Shown: positions 1 to 9,418 of the stretch, piece after piece
Layout of the letters: the number at the start of each line of letters is the position of its first letter
How positions within the stretch are numbered: the stretch's first letter is position 1
Assembly: GCF_041893525.1 (NCBI RefSeq)
Contig: NZ_CP169070.1
Strand: one strand, 5' to 3'
Origin: Phaeobacter bryozoorum
GTDB lineage: Bacteria > Pseudomonadota > Alphaproteobacteria > Rhodobacterales > Rhodobacteraceae
DNA: 64,000 nucleotides
Position numbers and translations under genes: made by a program
The notes under the pieces: model-generated
Databases searched by the model: none
The model's input: the letters and a program-made list of their open reading frames with translations, nothing else
Told to the model about the DNA's origin: nothing

Positions 1-141
1 TTCAAAGGAGGTGTGAGCCAGCGAAATGCGGTAATTGTGCAGATCGCTTTGTCTGGCGGCCCAGACCGCAACTGACACACTGGCAGCGGCTGCCAGCAGT
101 ACCACGGCCGCGAAAATATTGACAATATGCACTATTTTCAT
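1..141 (-). CDS. 5' end of a membrane-anchored protein (partial, runs off left edge)
   Basis: Reading leftward from an ATG at 141-139 there are 47 open codons reaching the window edge without a stop. The peptide begins MKIVHIVNIF and has a strongly hydrophobic Ala/Val/Leu segment at about residues 5-28, followed by a polar stretch rich in charged residues and Tyr/His. That is a signal anchor with a periplasmic domain starting after it, as in sensor kinases and chemoreceptors, but the visible part is too short to assign a family. The start lies just left of a regulatory region with phased repeats, which fits a signalling gene. I infer membrane anchoring; the function is unknown. Confidence 0.55.
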   Translation of the reverse strand, partial: MKIVHIVNIFAAVVLLAAAASVSVAVWAARQSDLHNYRISLAHTSFE

Positions 142-295
142 TGGTCGAGGTGGTCCCGTCGTTGTGGGTCGGGCTGCCAATTGCGAGGTCAGCCGGTGCG
201 GGGTTTGGGTTGGCTACGCACCGGTTGACCATAACCCTGTCAGGGCCGCCAGTGGTAGAGTTAGTTTGCAGCAATGACAGCGTCCTGACGAAATC

Positions 296-388
296 ATGAA
301 CAACAGATGAACGAATGCGCCGCCAAGGGCTGCTGACCGGCCATGGTGCGTTCATCTCCCGTTCATATGCGGTCTTGGCTCCGTTCAC
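296..388. promoter_or_regulatory. 11-bp-phased GTTCAT operator array between divergent genes
   Basis: GTTCAT occurs at 350-355 and 361-366, followed at the same 11-bp period by degenerate GTCTTG (372-377) and GTTCAC (383-388). The reverse complement ATGAAC occurs at 296-301 and 307-312, again 11 bp apart. The whole region is therefore a dyad of direct repeats. Direct 6-7 bp half sites at 11-bp spacing are the usual binding mode of OmpR/PhoB-family response regulators. The array faces both the leftward gene at 141 and the carbonic anhydrase gene at 519. Otherwise the 142-518 gap holds only the terminator-like hairpin at 422-445; I see no convincing gene in it. Confidence 0.5.
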
Positions 389-421
389 AGTCCAGACAGT
401 CACCTGTTGCCTGCCATGGTT

Positions 422-445
422 AAAAAGGCATCGGGTGCCTTTTTT
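422..445. terminator. Symmetric rho-independent terminator or leader attenuator
   Basis: AAAAAGGCA, loop TCGGG, TGCCTTTTTT forms a 9-bp stem with a T run on one strand and, by symmetry, on the other. It sits between two divergently oriented genes, where neither needs a 3' terminator. It therefore either ends a small transcript starting in 142-420 or acts as an attenuator in the leader of the gene at 519. Confidence 0.65.
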
Positions 446-518
446 CCTTCCCGTTGTGACCGGGACGCGATTGCGGCGGATGAACCCGGCACCGGCCCGG
501 CAGAGGAAAGGACACGGG

Positions 519-1373
519 ATGACCATTCAGAGAGTACTGGCGGCCGTCGCCGGGGCAGCGCTGACTGTCGCGACACTGGCCCATGCGGCGGATCAGGTCG
601 GTGCCAGCGTGATCGACGCGCAGCGGCGGGCGCTGGCAGAGGCGGTTGCGGATCAGGGATTTGGCCCGCAGTCGCCGCGTGATCTCAGCTCGGCGGTGGG
701 ATCGAACAAGCGCGATTTTGCATTTGCGCCACCCGCCAGCCGGATGAACCTCTGCAACATCCATTTCCACGAAAGCGCAGAGCACAAGGGTGGTGAATTC
801 ACCAAATATGCCGGACATGGCGATGGTCAGGGCTATGGCACCGGGTATCTTTATTCAGGCGAGCTGACAGCGGCCGAGGTGGCCCCCTATGCCCGTCCGG
901 TTGGTAGCACCGACCATGGCGCACTGGCGCCCGGTGACACGATCGAGGTGCATTATGTCTACAGCACGGCGCAGGTGGGACCGGGGCCGACGCTGGGATC
1001 CTGTCTGGATGTCGCCACGCTGAACCCGCAGCTGCGGGTCGAAACTCAGGTGATGGTGCTGGTCAATGATCCTGCCGCGCTGGATTTCGTGAGGCTGACC
1101 AAACATGAGTTTGTCGATGGCTATCATCAGGCGATCCATATTCCGCAGGATATGGGTACGCCGGTGCAATATACCGGATCGACGACCGGTCCGGCCTATA
1201 ATGAGACCGGCTCTCCCGTGCAGGTCACCTGGAGCATTCGCCCCAAGGTGGCCAAGGTGAGCATTGCCTCGGTGGAGGCATGGTTGGGCGACAATGCCTT
1301 TGACGAAGATCATGCCCATGGCGTGCGCACCCTCGTGGTCAATCCCGATCTGCTGTCGCCGATGTCCCGCTAG
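519..1373 (+). CDS. Secreted delta-class carbonic anhydrase
   Basis: Predicted 284-residue periplasmic enzyme that interconverts CO2 and bicarbonate. The ATG at 519 is preceded by GAGGAAAGGA and opens a clear signal peptide (hydrophobic core, AHA-A cleavage region near residue 23). The family signature CNIHFH followed by ESAEHKGGEF starts at Cys79, with the His pair at 82 and 84 as likely zinc ligands; a second Cys lies at 162 (LGSCLD) and could pair with Cys79. This pattern matches the delta-class family first described in the diatom Thalassiosira and also found in marine proteobacteria. An upstream in-frame ATG at 315 is rejected because it would bury the signal peptide. It may work with the bicarbonate-uptake operon at 20-24 kb, but that is inference. 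Confidence 0.82.
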   Translation: MTIQRVLAAVAGAALTVATLAHAADQVGASVIDAQRRALAEAVADQGFGPQSPRDLSSAVGSNKRDFAFAPPASRMNLCNIHFHESAEHKGGEFTKYAGHGDGQGYGTGYLYSGELTAAEVAPYARPVGSTDHGALAPGDTIEVHYVYSTAQVGPGPTLGSCLDVATLNPQLRVETQVMVLVNDPAALDFVRLTKHEFVDGYHQAIHIPQDMGTPVQYTGSTTGPAYNETGSPVQVTWSIRPKVAKVSIASVEAWLGDNAFDEDHAHGVRTLVVNPDLLSPMSR

Positions 1374-1467
1374 GAGCTGGACCTGCGGCACCACAGCAGT
1401 TGCCCGAAGGGTGCGGAGTGCGGCAGGCTGGGGCAGCAGCCTGTGGCGGCTGCGGAGGGCAGAGCGG

Positions 1468-4082
1468 ATGGAACACCCGGTTCAGGACAATGGTGGCGAG
1501 CGGCTCGGCGGGCTGACGCGGCAGCAGGCGGAGGCGGCGCGCCGGACGCATGGCTGGAATGAGTTGCCGCAGAGCAGGCGGACCGGGCCGCTGCGGGTGT
1601 TCCTGCGCCAGTTCAGCAATTTTCTGGTGCTGATCCTGATTGCAGCCGGGACTATCGCCTTCACGCTGGGCGAATATGCCGACACGCTGGCGATCGGGCT
1701 GGTGATCGGTCTGAACGGGGTTCTGGGTTTTGTGCAGGAATGGCGGGCGGAAACCGCGCTGGAAAGCCTGCGCAGTATGCTGTCGCCGCAGGCGCTGGCG
1801 GTGCGGGACGGGCGCGAGCAGGTGATCGCCGCGCGCGAGCTGGTGCCGGGCGATCTGATCATCCTGGAGGCGGGGGCCCGGGTGCCCGCTGATGCGCGCC
1901 TGCACGAAGCTGCGGGGCTGCGGCTGGATGAAAGTGCGCTGACCGGGGAATTGGTGCCGGTGGACAAGGCGCCCGGCACGGACACTGCGGAGGTGTTTGC
2001 CGGAACAGTGGTGGCGGCGGGCCGCGCGCTGGCGCTGGTCACGGCCACGGGAACGCGCACCGCCTTTGGCGAAATTGCGGCGCTGACCGGGGCAGTGGGG
2101 CTGAAGAAAACCAATTTGCAGGTGCAGCTGGGCCGGCTGGCGCGGCAGCTGGGGTTTGCGGCGCTGGCGGTGGCGGCGGCGATTCTGGCGCTGGGGCTTT
2201 ATATGGGGCGGGACGCGGCGGAGATGTTCATGACCGGCCTGTCGCTGTCGGTGGCGATGGTGCCCGAAGGGCTGCCTGCGGTGGTCACCATCACCCTGGC
2301 GCTGGGGGCGGCGGCGATGGTGCGCAGACAGGCGCTGGCGCGGCGGTTGCAGGCGGTGGAAACACTGGGCGCGGCCTCGGTGATCTGCACCGACAAGACC
2401 GGCACCTTGACCGAAAACAAGATGACGGCGACCCGGGTCTGGACGCTGGACCGCATCTATCAGGTGACTGGCACCGGCTATGACCCTGCGGGTCATATTG
2501 CCCACGGCGGCGCGGTTACCGGCGCGCGGGAGGATGCGGTGCTGGCAGAGCTGCTGGCGGCGGGGCTGACCTGCACCCATGCCAGCCTGCACCGCGAGGG
2601 CGATCACTGGCAGATGACCGGCGCCCCGACCGAGGGCGCGCTGGTGACCCTCGGCTACAAGGGCTGGGCAGAGCTGCCGCCGCCGGATGCGGTGCTGGCG
2701 GAACTACCCTTCAGCAGCGAACGCAAGCGGATGAGCGTGCTGGTAAAGGACGGCGGCGGTGAAAAGGTCCTGACCAAAGGGGCGCCGGAGCAGGTCCTGG
2801 GCCTTTGCACAAGGGTGCTGGCGCAGGACGGCCCGCGCGTTCTGGGGGCAGGGGAGAGGGCAGCCATCACCGAAGCCTATGAGGCGATGGCCGCAGAAGG
2901 GCTGCGTGTGATCGGTCTTGCAACTGGTGCGGCGCAGGGCGGCGGGATTGCCGAACAGGACATGACCTTTCTCGGGCTGGCGGGGCTGATTGACCCGCCT
3001 CGGCCGGAGGTGCGGGCGGCCATCGCCGCCGCCCGGTCGGCGGGCATCCGGGTGATCATGATCACCGGCGACAGCCCGCTGACCGCCGGGGCCATCGCAC
3101 GCCAGCTGGGGCTGCCTGCCGCAAAGATACTGACCGGCGATGCGCTGGAGGCGCTGGAAGACGCGGAGCTGGACCAGCTGTTGCAGCAGGATGTTCTGTT
3201 TGCCCGCACAAGGCCAGCGCATAAGATGCGGATCGTCTCGGCCTTGCAGGGACAGCATCAGATCGTGGCGATGACCGGCGACGGGGTGAACGATGCGCCG
3301 GCCCTGAAACAGGCCGACATCGGCGTCTCGATGGGGGTGCGGGGCACGGATGTGGCTAAGGATGCCTCTGACCTGGTGCTGCTCGATGACAATTTCGCCA
3401 CCATCGTGCGGGCCATCGGCGAGGGGCGGCGGCAGTTCACCAATGTGCGCAAATTCGTGCGCTACCTCTTGTCCTCCAACGCGGGCGAGGTGATTGCGCT
3501 GCTGATCAATATCCTGATCGGCGGCCCGCTGATCTTTCTGGCGACCCAAATTCTGTGGATGAACCTGGTGACTGACGGGGTGACGGCGGTGGCGCTGGGG
3601 CTGGAGAAGGGTGAGCCGGACCAGATGCAGCATCCGCCGCGGGGGAAGGACTCGCCGATTGTGGGCAAGGCCTGCTGACCATTCTGGCGCTGGGGCTTTA
3701 TACCGGGCTGGCCAGCCTGTGGCTGTTCCTGCATCTTTTGGACGGCAACGAGGATCTGGCCCGCACCGCAGCCTTTACCGCCATGGTGGTGTTTGAAAAG
3801 GCCAGCGTCTTTGCCTTCCGCTCGCTGCATCTGCCGTGCTGGCGGATCGGGGTGTTCAGCAATCCGCTGCTGCTGGCGGCGCTGGTGGTGACCATCGGAG
3901 CGCAGGTGGCGGCGGTCTACTGGCCGCCGCTACAGGTGATGCTGCACACGGTGCCGCTGCAAGGGGAGCACTGGGGGCTGATCGCGCTGCTGGTGCTGCC
4001 CATCCTGCTGGTGCCGGAGGGGCTGAAAACCCTGCGTTATCTCAGTGGTCAACGCCAGCGGAGGGCAGCGGCGGCGGCTTGA
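1468..4082 (+). pseudogene. Calcium-type (P2) P-type ATPase, frameshifted near 3671
   Basis: Cation-transporting P-type ATPase of the SERCA/PMR1-like class. The ATG at 1468 has GGAGGG upstream. Visible in order: an N-terminal cation-ATPase domain, the actuator loop with LTGE, the M4 motif PEGLP, the phosphorylation site DKTGTLT with Asp309, the hinge TGDGVNDAP, and M5/M6 motifs SNAGEV and NLVTDG typical of Ca2+ pumps. The frame stops at 3678 just after M6. The missing M7-M10 segment continues in another frame from about 3672 to 4082. One extra C at 3671-3672 (GCC CTG CTG) would restore a single protein of about 870 residues. It is either a real pseudogene or a one-base sequence error; other indels of the same kind occur nearby. 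Confidence 0.85.
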
Positions 4083-4126
4083 CCTCCGTCAAGGCGGCGG
4101 GGGCCACTCCGGGGCATCCTGCGGGC

Positions 4127-4618
4127 ATGGAGAAGGATCACGGTCACAGCAAGGACGACCGGCGGCGTCTCTACGAGGTGGAAAAGCGTCATATTCGCCA
4201 GTACCCGGAGGGTGAGCGCGAGGAGCTGCGCCAGATCTTTCAGGAGCTGGGGCTGAGCGGCGACGTGCTGGAGGGCGCGGTGGCATCGGTGACCGCCAAG
4301 CCGGAGAAATGGATCGCGCTGATGCTGACCAGCGAATATGGGCTGGCGCCGGCAGAACCCAACCCGGTGGCGGCGGCGCTGACGACTTTTGCGGCGTTCA
4401 TGGCGGCGGGCATCGTGCCGCTTCTGCCGTTCATTCTGGGGCTGCCCGATCCGTTCCTGACCGCCGCGCTGGCCACCGGGGCGGTGTTTTTCGGCATTGG
4501 CGCCAGCAAGAGCGTCTGGTCGCTGGCGCCCTGGTGGAAATCCGGGCTGGAGACATTGGCAATCGGTTCCTGCGCCGCTGCTGTCGCCTATCTGGCAGGC
4601 AGCCTGTTCCGGGTCTGA
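4127..4618 (+). CDS. VIT1/CCC1-family iron/manganese transporter, lacking N-terminal half
   Basis: 163 residues resembling the C-terminal two thirds of VIT-family Fe2+/Mn2+ transporters. Residues about 8-70 match the Glu-rich cytoplasmic metal-binding region (EVEKRH, PEGEREELRQIF), and three hydrophobic helices follow at about 80-160. The usual first two membrane helices are absent: upstream DNA is the end of the P-type ATPase and no frame supplies them. The ATG at 4127 has only a weak ribosome site. Either this is a 5'-truncated remnant or a short membrane protein of the family. It lies 45 bp after the frameshifted ATPase and may share its transcript. Confidence 0.6.
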   Translation: MEKDHGHSKDDRRRLYEVEKRHIRQYPEGEREELRQIFQELGLSGDVLEGAVASVTAKPEKWIALMLTSEYGLAPAEPNPVAAALTTFAAFMAAGIVPLLPFILGLPDPFLTAALATGAVFFGIGASKSVWSLAPWWKSGLETLAIGSCAAAVAYLAGSLFRV

Positions 4619-4676
4619 CCCGCAGCAACGGGGCGGCGGCGCCCGCGCGCGCTATGGCTTTCAGGGTGCTGCGGCT

Positions 4677-5482
4677 TCAGCGGCTTTGCACGGGTGGCTT
4701 CTGCGTGGTGCCCCCGAGGAAGGCGAACCAATAGGCCAGAGCGACGCCGCCCGCGCCGCCCACGATATTGCCCAGCGTGACCCAAAGCAGGTTGGCGGCC
4801 GCTGCGACAAGCGGGACATTGGCCCCTGCGGCCCAGCCTTGCGGGAAGAAATACATATTGGCGATGGAGTGTTCGAGCCCCAGCAGCACAAAGGCGGTGA
4901 TCGGCCAGAGGATGGCCAGAACCTTGCCCGCAGCGGTGCGGGCGGCAAAGGACAGCCAGACGGCTAGGCAGACCAGCGCATTGCACAGCGCGCCGCGCAT
5001 AAGGGCCTCAAGCGGGGTCAGCCCGGCCTTCGCCTCGGCGATGCCGACGGCGGTTGTGCCCATCGCACCATCCAGCAGCCCGGTCACGGCAAAGGCGGCC
5101 GCCAGCCCGGCCGCGCCCGCGAGATTGCCGAGATAGACCACGCCCCAGCTGCGCAACAGCAGGCGCAGCGGGATCCTGCGGTCCACCGCGGCGATCACCA
5201 TCAGCACGTTGCCGGTGAACAGCTCCGCCCCGGCAATCACCACAAGGATCAGCCCAAGCGAGAACACCGCGCCACCCAGCACGCGGAGCGGTCCGGTCAC
5301 AGGGGTCGCACCTGCGAGGGTCATCGTATAGGCCGCCGCCCCAAATCCGATAAAGGCGCCCGCCAGCATCGCCAGCACGAACATCTGGGGCAGCGGCAGC
5401 CGCGCCTTGGCGGTCCGGCTGTTTCCACCAATGCGGCGATTTCGGCGGGTTTATAGGCGTCAAAAGTGGGCGTTTTGGTCAT
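4677..5482 (-). pseudogene. Formate/nitrite transporter (FNT/FocA family), frameshifted near 5415
   Basis: Inner-membrane pentameric channel family for formate, nitrite or similar small anions. The natural start is at 5482 (MTKTPTFDAYKPAEI), a typical FNT N-terminus. After about 23 codons the frame is lost, and the protein continues in another frame from about 5413 (LPLPQMFVLAML) to the stop at 4677. One extra base in the CC at 5415-5416 would restore a single protein of about 268 residues. The main part has about six hydrophobic helices, including an AGAELFTGN segment and a second half with HSIANMY, both characteristic of the family. It is leftward, 120 bp downstream of the efflux operon. 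Confidence 0.8.
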
Positions 5483-5602
5483 CTGTCGGCTCCGGCAGTT
5501 ATGGGGGCATGGGCGGGGCAGCGGCCGCACCAGTAGATCATTCCCGCTGGCCGCTGCCATGATCCCGATCAAGGTGGCACAACGGGCAGGCAACCGGGCG
5601 CG

Positions 5603-6727
5603 CTATCGGTCCTGCGCCACCGAGCGGCGGAACAGCAGCAGGCTGGTGGCAAGCAGCGCGGCGCCCAGCAGCGCCATCCACAGGAACTCCGGCCAGACGG
5701 TTTCAACCCCTGCGCCCTTGAACACGATGGCCTGGCTCGCGGCCATGTAATGGCGCGAGGGCAGCAGGGTGGTGATGGCCTGCAACCAGTCCGGCTGGCT
5801 TTCCACCGGGGTTTCGCCGCCCGACAGCATCAGCATCGGCAGGATCGTGAGCATCACCAAGAGCGCAAACTGCGCCATCGAACGCGCGACCGTGGCCAGA
5901 AACACCCCCAGCGCGGTGGCGGTGAACAAAAACAGCGCCGTGCCGCAGAGGAAGAGAATCTTTGACCCGGCAATGGTGATGCCCAGCACCCCCTGCATCA
6001 CAAAACCCAGCGACAGCGCCCCCGCAACCAGCACCACGGCAGCGTTGGCCCAGATCTTGGCCACCGCGATGTCAAAGGGCGACAGCGGCATCGCCAGCAG
6101 GTGTTCAATGGTGCCGTGCTCGCGTTCGCGGATCATCGCCGCGCCGGTCAGGATCGTGGTCAGCCACATGATCTGGCCGATCAGCGCGTTGATGCCGGCA
6201 AAGCGCATGGTGTCGCGGTTGGGGTTGAAGGCGCTGCGGATGATGATGCCAAGGGGCTGCGGCTGGGCCAGATCGGCGCCGATGGCAAAGCGGCGGATCT
6301 CGGCGCTGAGAATACTGGTGATGTAATGGACGCCAATGCCCGCCTGTTCCATCGCGGTGGCGTCGATCAGCACCTGGATTTCCGGCACCCGGGCGGCGCG
6401 CAGGTCCTTCTCAAAGCCGGGCGGCACCGCCACCACAAACAGAAAATCGCCCGCATCCATCCGGGCGGCGCCGGTGCCGGGTTCGATCTGCACCACCGGC
6501 TGAAATTCGGGCGGAAAGAACGCCTCCGCCAGGGTGCGCGACAGGGGCGAGTTGTCCTCATCCGCAAAGGCGATCGAGGCGTTGTTGACCGAGGTTGCCA
6601 CGCCCGTTGCCTCCATCACCGGCGACAGGGTGAAGGACCAGACCAGAAGCGCCATCATCACCCAGTCGCGGCGCAGGCTCATCATCTCCTTGAGGCCGAG
6701 CCAGACTATGCGGGACAGGCGCTGCAT
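5603..6727 (-). CDS. ABC-2 type permease (YhhJ-like)
   Basis: 374-residue membrane subunit of an ABC exporter. One N-terminal helix (about 20-40) is followed by a large periplasmic domain (about 45-170), then five or six helices from about 180 to 365, which is the ABC-2 permease layout. The motif IREREHGTIEHLLAMPL before the second helix is typical of the YhbS/YhhJ branch. The start codon sits directly after the stop of the RbbA-like gene (6728), so the two are translationally coupled. With its neighbours it forms a yhiI-rbbA-yhhJ-type operon. Substrate unknown. Confidence 0.82.
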   Translation of the reverse strand: MQRLSRIVWLGLKEMMSLRRDWVMMALLVWSFTLSPVMEATGVATSVNNASIAFADEDNSPLSRTLAEAFFPPEFQPVVQIEPGTGAARMDAGDFLFVVAVPPGFEKDLRAARVPEIQVLIDATAMEQAGIGVHYITSILSAEIRRFAIGADLAQPQPLGIIIRSAFNPNRDTMRFAGINALIGQIMWLTTILTGAAMIREREHGTIEHLLAMPLSPFDIAVAKIWANAAVVLVAGALSLGFVMQGVLGITIAGSKILFLCGTALFLFTATALGVFLATVARSMAQFALLVMLTILPMLMLSGGETPVESQPDWLQAITTLLPSRHYMAASQAIVFKGAGVETVWPEFLWMALLGAALLATSLLLFRRSVAQDR

Positions 6728-9418
6728 CTACTTCTCCTGCGCCCTGAGCGCCAGCGCGGCCAGCAGGGTGAACACCGGACCGAAGCAGGCGAGTGCCAGA
6801 ATGTCGGGCAGCAGCGCCTCCCAGCCCAGCCCCTTGGTGAAGGCGCCGACGTTCAGGTGCAGGAAATAGGACGACGGCCATAGTGAGCCGATGACCTGGG
6901 CGCCGCCCTCCAGCGTCGAGACCGGCTGCAACAGGCCGGAGAACTGGATCGTCGGCACCACCGAGGCGATGGTGGTTGCAAAAGTGGCCGCCACCTGGCT
7001 GGAGGTCATGGTGGCGATCAGCAGCCCGTAGGAGGTGGCGGCCCAGACATAGAGCAGCGCGCCAAGGGCCAAGGGCAGCGGATCGCCCTTGAGCGGCACC
7101 CCGAAGACCGCGATGGTCATTGCCGTCAGCAGCAGGAAGTTCAGATAGGCAATCACGATATAGGGGATCTGCTTGCCGATCAGGAACTCAAACCGGGTGG
7201 TCGGGGTGACGTAGAAATTGGTGATCGAGCCCAGTTCCTTTTCCCGCGCGACGCTGACCGCCATCAGCACGGCGGGCAGCATGATCAGCAGGATCGCGGG
7301 CATGGCCGGGGCCATTGCGGCGATGCTCTCAAAGCTCTGGTTGTAGCGGAATCGCGGCTCTATCCGGGCGATTTCGGGCTGGCGGGTGCCGCTGGCGGCG
7401 GCCTGTGCACTGAGGAAGGACTGATGCAGCCCGGCAGCGTAGCCCTCCACCGTTTCGCCCTTGAAGGGGATGGCGCCATCGACGATGGCGAGCACCTCTG
7501 TCGGCTCATTTGTGCGCAGCTTGCGACCAAAGTCAGGAGGCAGTTCGATCACCAGCGAGGCCTCGCCCGAGACCAGCCGGCTGCGCCCTTCGGCAGCGCT
7601 GGACAGCGGCGGGGTGGGGCGGAAGTAGCGGGAGCCGGAAATCTCCGCCAGATAGGCGCGGCTTTCGGGGCTTTGCGACAAATCGAGCGCGGCATAGTCC
7701 AGCTCATCTATGTCGAGCGAAATGCCGAAGCAGAACACCAGCATCAGGATCAGCGAGCCAAGGAAGGCAAAGGCGAGGCGCACCGGGTCGCGCAGCACCT
7801 CAACCGTTTCGCGCCGGGCATAGGCCAGCGCGCGGGTGGGGCCGCCTGCGGCGCTGTCCGTTGTCTGAACCGCTGTTTGCGGAGCGGAGACCGGGGGCGG
7901 CGGATCAGCGGCCTTCAGAATGGCGATGAATGCCTCCTCGAGGGTGGCCGCAGCCTGCGCCGCCATCAGCGCCTTGGGTGTGCCCTCGGCCAGAACCTTG
8001 CCCGCGTGCATGAAGGACACCCGGTCGCAGCGTTCCGCCTCGCCCATGAAATGGGTGGAGACGAAGATCGTCACGCCCTCGTTGCGCGACAGCTCGACCA
8101 GCAATGCCCAGAACATGTCGCGCGCCTCAGGATCGACGCCGGAGGTCGGCTCGTCCAGGATCAGCACGCGTGGGCGGTGGATCACCGCAACCGCCAGCGA
8201 CAGGCGCTGCTTGATGCCCAGCGGCAGGGCGGCAGCAAGGGAGGAACGATGCGCCGCAAGGCCGAAGCGCCGGGTCAGTTCGGCGACCCGGGCCGCGCGG
8301 TCGGGAATTGCAAAGATGCGGGCGTGAAGTTGCAGGTTCTGCTCGACGGTCAGTTCGCCGTAGAGCGAAAACGCCTGGCTCATATAGCCGATCTCGCGGC
8401 GCATGGCGCGGTTCCTGGCATCCACCGGCCTGCCGAACAGCTGCGCCGCACCGGAGCTGATGGGCAGGAGGCCGGTCAGCATCTTCATGGTGGTCGACTT
8501 GCCGCAACCGTTGGAGCCGAGAAAGCCGAAGATCTCACCGCGCCTTATGCTGAAATCGACGCTGTCCACCGCCACGAAATCGCCAAAGCGGCGGGTGAGA
8601 CCGCGCGCGGTAATCACCGGCTCGCCGCTATGTGCTGCTGGTGTTGGGTGTGGAACCGGCGGCGGGCTGCCCTTTGCCCGCAGCTGGCGGTAGGCGGTTT
8701 CCAGATCACCGGTCCGGCCCTTCAGCTTATCCGGCGAGCCCTGGAACAGCACGCGGCCTGCATCCATGGCGACAATCCAGTCAAAGCTCTGCGCCTCCTC
8801 CATATAGGCGGTGGACACCAGCACGGTGAGGCCGGGGCTGGTGTCCCGGATGGCACCGATCAGCGCCCAGAACTGGCGGCGCGACAAGGGATCAACGCCG
8901 GTGGTCGGTTCATCGAGCACCAAGAGTTTCGGGTCATGGATCAGGGCGCAGCAGAGGCCCAGCTTCTGTTTCATACCGCCCGATAGCCGGCCCATCAGCC
9001 GGTCGGCAAAGGGTGCGAGCCCGGTCGCAGACAGCAGCGATGCAATCCGCGCCTCCCGCTCTGCCGCCCGCTGCCCGAACAGGCGTGAGAAAAATTCGAG
9101 GTTTTCGCGCACGGAGAGTTCGGGGTACAGATTGCGACCCAGCCCCTGCGGCATGAAGGCAATGGCCGAGCAGATGCGGCGCCGGTGGGCGGCATCAGCG
9201 ATCGGGCCGCCCAGCACGTCTATCGACCCGGCCTGCAATTTCTTGGCACCAGTGATCAGGCCCAGAAGGGTGGATTTTCCGACGCCATCCGGCCCGATGA
9301 AGCCCACCAGCTGACCGGGCGGCAGATCCAAGGTGATGTCATCCAGCGCGATATGCCTGCGGTAGCGATGAGAGACCTTGGCGATGCGGATGCCGGGGGT
9401 GCCTGCGGCGGAGATCAT
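6728..9418 (-). CDS. rbbA: Double ATPase-permease fusion, RbbA/YhiH-like ABC transporter
   Basis: 896 residues with two ABC ATPase domains and a membrane domain in one chain. ABC1 (about 10-235) has Walker A GPDGVGKST and signature LSGGMKQK. ABC2 (about 270-490) has Walker A GSNGCGKST but a degenerate signature (LPLGIKQR), as is usual in RbbA proteins. An ABC-2 permease follows from about 535, with a periplasmic loop and five C-terminal helices. E. coli RbbA was reported as a ribosome-associated ATPase, but the operon here (HlyD upstream, ABC-2 permease downstream) argues for an exporter. The start overlaps the HlyD stop (ATGA, 9415-9418). Confidence 0.85.
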   Translation of the reverse strand: MISAAGTPGIRIAKVSHRYRRHIALDDITLDLPPGQLVGFIGPDGVGKSTLLGLITGAKKLQAGSIDVLGGPIADAAHRRRICSAIAFMPQGLGRNLYPELSVRENLEFFSRLFGQRAAEREARIASLLSATGLAPFADRLMGRLSGGMKQKLGLCCALIHDPKLLVLDEPTTGVDPLSRRQFWALIGAIRDTSPGLTVLVSTAYMEEAQSFDWIVAMDAGRVLFQGSPDKLKGRTGDLETAYRQLRAKGSPPPVPHPTPAAHSGEPVITARGLTRRFGDFVAVDSVDFSIRRGEIFGFLGSNGCGKSTTMKMLTGLLPISSGAAQLFGRPVDARNRAMRREIGYMSQAFSLYGELTVEQNLQLHARIFAIPDRAARVAELTRRFGLAAHRSSLAAALPLGIKQRLSLAVAVIHRPRVLILDEPTSGVDPEARDMFWALLVELSRNEGVTIFVSTHFMGEAERCDRVSFMHAGKVLAEGTPKALMAAQAAATLEEAFIAILKAADPPPPVSAPQTAVQTTDSAAGGPTRALAYARRETVEVLRDPVRLAFAFLGSLILMLVFCFGISLDIDELDYAALDLSQSPESRAYLAEISGSRYFRPTPPLSSAAEGRSRLVSGEASLVIELPPDFGRKLRTNEPTEVLAIVDGAIPFKGETVEGYAAGLHQSFLSAQAAASGTRQPEIARIEPRFRYNQSFESIAAMAPAMPAILLIMLPAVLMAVSVAREKELGSITNFYVTPTTRFEFLIGKQIPYIVIAYLNFLLLTAMTIAVFGVPLKGDPLPLALGALLYVWAATSYGLLIATMTSSQVAATFATTIASVVPTIQFSGLLQPVSTLEGGAQVIGSLWPSSYFLHLNVGAFTKGLGWEALLPDILALACFGPVFTLLAALALRAQEK

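Noticed and set aside
2..526. 174-codon leftward open frame at the window start
   Set aside because: Composition is unlike a protein of this genome, it covers the phased repeats and terminator, and the shorter frame ending at 141 has a clear membrane anchor.
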